Assembly: GCA_031284645.1 (NCBI GenBank)
Contig: JAITXS010000195.1
Coordinates: 1-34,251 of the forward strand
DNA: 34,251 nucleotides
Reading direction: 5' to 3'
From: Spirochaetaceae bacterium
GTDB taxonomy: Bacteria > Spirochaetota > Spirochaetia > Treponematales > Breznakiellaceae
The position numbers and the translations under genes are program-made. Numbering within the stretch: the stretch's first letter is position 1; each line of letters starts with the position of its first letter. Positions 33,086-34,251 of the stretch are shown in pieces. The notes beneath the pieces were generated by a model. That model did not search any database. It was not told the origin of the DNA and saw only the letters and a list, made by a program, of their open reading frames with translations.

Positions 33086-33853
33086 ATGCTTAAAGTTAGA
33101 AATATGTACAGCGGCTATGACAAAACCGATATTGTAAAAAACATCAGTCTTGACGCAGGGAAAGGGGAAGTCCTTTGTATCGTAGGTACCAACGGCTGCG
33201 GCAAGAGTACCTTGTTAAAAGCCCTGATCAACACCCTCCCCTACCGGGGCAGTATAACGATTGACGATAAAGAAGTGTCATCGTTTTCAAGAAAAACGCT
33301 CGCACAAAAGATCGCATTCATGGGGCAGTTTGAGCAGATATTTTTCCCGTACACAGTGTTTGATACGGTTGCACTTGGACGCTACGCCTACGCACATGGC
33401 TTTTTAAAGTCATATTCAAAAAAAGACAATGAAATAATTGATAATGTACTGGAGCGCATGAACTTGAGTGATGTCCGACATAGACTTATCAACGAGTTGT
33501 CCGGTGGTCAGCTGCAAAGAGTTTTCCTTGCCCGTGTTTTTGCCCAGACACCGGAAATCATCCTGCTTGATGAGCCGACGAATCATCTTGATCTCTCGTA
33601 TCAAATTGATATCTTGGCGGCTCTTCGCGCTTGGGTAAAAGAAAACGACACAATCGCGATTATTGTACTGCACGATCTAAACCTTGCTCATTATTATGCG
33701 GACAACGCCGTCATAATAAATCACGGGACTATCGTCTCGCACGGAGATCCGCGAAAAATATTCAGCGGTGCGCCGTTAAAAGAAAGCTATGGTATGGATG
33801 TAAAACAATTCATGCTGGATTCACTCTCAAAATGGAAGTGCCGGAAGCAGTAG
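33086..33853 (+). CDS. ABC transporter ATP-binding protein, Fe-siderophore/heme/B12 type
   Basis: The 255-residue ATPase has Walker A GTNGCGKST (34-42), Q-loop MGQ (79-81), signature LSGGQ (138-142), Walker B IILLDE (158-163), D-loop NHLDL and switch histidine in VLHDLN. The FecE/BtuD/FhuC-like sequence SYQIDILAALRAW and the AHYYADNAVIINHGTIVSHG tail place it in the metal-chelate/cobalamin uptake group. No permease or binding-protein gene adjoins in the window, so they lie elsewhere. The ATG lacks a strong ribosome site (AGAGG 14 nt upstream). Confidence 0.92.
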   Translation: MLKVRNMYSGYDKTDIVKNISLDAGKGEVLCIVGTNGCGKSTLLKALINTLPYRGSITIDDKEVSSFSRKTLAQKIAFMGQFEQIFFPYTVFDTVALGRYAYAHGFLKSYSKKDNEIIDNVLERMNLSDVRHRLINELSGGQLQRVFLARVFAQTPEIILLDEPTNHLDLSYQIDILAALRAWVKENDTIAIIVLHDLNLAHYYADNAVIINHGTIVSHGDPRKIFSGAPLKESYGMDVKQFMLDSLSKWKCRKQ

Positions 33854-33981
33854 AAAAAATATACTCCGGAATACCCGGATTTTATTTGAACGGTACTCCG
33901 GTGCATTTTTCCACTTTCAATAGCCTGTTGAACGGAGGCTGTGTGCCGGTGCGAACATTGTACGTGCGGAGTAAACTTTGA
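33832..33981 (+). CDS. Possible small ORF overlapping the ABC gene end, 49 residues
   Basis: A frame starting inside the last codons of the ABC ATPase gene reads MEVPEAVEKIYSGIPGFYLN and ends VRTLYVRSKL. Composition is protein-like, but no ribosome site is seen and no family is recognised. It may be chance. Confidence 0.2.
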   Translation: MEVPEAVEKIYSGIPGFYLNGTPVHFSTFNSLLNGGCVPVRTLYVRSKL

Positions 33982-34138
33982 AAATAATTGATTATATAAA
34001 TCCCTCCGGTTAATAGAGCGCAGTTAATAGATCGTGTCCGTGCGTGATGCTTAAAAATAAAACCTAGCCGAAAAACAGGCGACTAAAAACTAAAAATCTA
34101 GCCCAAAATATAATAGGTCTACAGAAAGGTAGATCAGA

Positions 34139-34251
34139 ATGGGGTTAGATATGCATAGCAGACACGAGATTGTAAGATGTAATTACAAAGCGTATCAGAA
34201 GGCAGGCAAGAAAGAGAAAAAAGAGATGCTGGACAGGTTGGCGCCAACTAC
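34139..34251 (+). mobile_element. Start of a probable IS transposase gene (window edge)
   Basis: An ATG at 34139 with AAAGG nine nt upstream opens a frame to the window edge: MGLDMHSRHEIVRCNYKAYQ, then KAGKKEKKEMLDRLAPT. The 'YQKAxKKEKxxxLDxL' phrase is what I associate with the N-terminus of an integrase-core (DDE) transposase family frequent in spirochaetes. That link is from memory of the family pattern. The 150 nt before it hold TATAAT (34109-34114), two CTAGCC-containing repeats and a sequence from about 34035 (TGTCCGTGCGTG) that could be the IS left end. Confidence 0.5.

Noticed and set aside
33631..33981. 116-residue frame overlapping the ABC ATPase
   Set aside because: Its first two thirds are a shadow of the ATPase gene; only the last 49 codons could be considered.
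1..34251. CRISPR array
   Set aside because: No regularly spaced repeats with unique spacers were found; the repeats present are pairs or palindromes.

Overview
The window looks like a spirochaete chromosome, most likely a gut or environmental Treponema. The GroEL, ClpB, UvrC and efflux proteins are diderm-type, and there are several lipoproteins with spirochaete-like lipoboxes. A near-terminal IS-type transposase start resembles families common in Treponema. The species call is inference; no rRNA is present.

Left part (1 to about 8100): an integrated mobile element, prophage-like or plasmid-like. It abuts the 3' end of a tRNA-Tyr gene. From the tRNA inward it has a tyrosine recombinase, a two-TM membrane protein, an XRE repressor over a 13-bp-arm palindrome, and a small RHH-like gene. 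A divergent control region follows, with a near-consensus promoter, a perfect 9-bp-arm operator and a structured leader. A long leftward early operon then runs: excisionase-like HTH, a frameshift-like mini-ORF, a membrane peptide, a RusA resolvase, small unknown proteins, DUF932, and a DUF4942-type adenine methyltransferase that leaves the window. The left attachment site is not in the window.

Middle (8109 to 13521): host core. tRNA-Tyr and tRNA-Thr share one leftward promoter, followed by groEL (no groES beside it), ruvC and clpB.

13522 to 16683: an accessory island between clpB and an efflux operon. It holds G-run and C-run arrays able to form G-quadruplexes and a lipoprotein gene. It also holds an AT-rich two-gene type II restriction-modification system: an N4-cytosine-type beta-class methyltransferase overlapping a BglII/BstYI-family endonuclease. 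Two identical 51-bp direct repeats bracket the island.

16684 to 23897: a five-gene efflux operon. It encodes a double-headed TetR regulator (two HTH domains in one chain), a TolC-like outer membrane channel, a lipoprotein membrane-fusion protein, an HAE1-type RND pump and a small PII-like transporter-associated protein.

24219 to 33853: a coiled-coil lipoprotein, a lone LivH-type permease, an NfeD-like plus flotillin pair, and a DctP plus DctQM-fusion TRAP transporter. These are followed by uvrC and an Fe-siderophore/B12-type ABC ATPase. The window ends in the first codons of a probable IS transposase. Intergenic palindromes and short repeats are frequent throughout.
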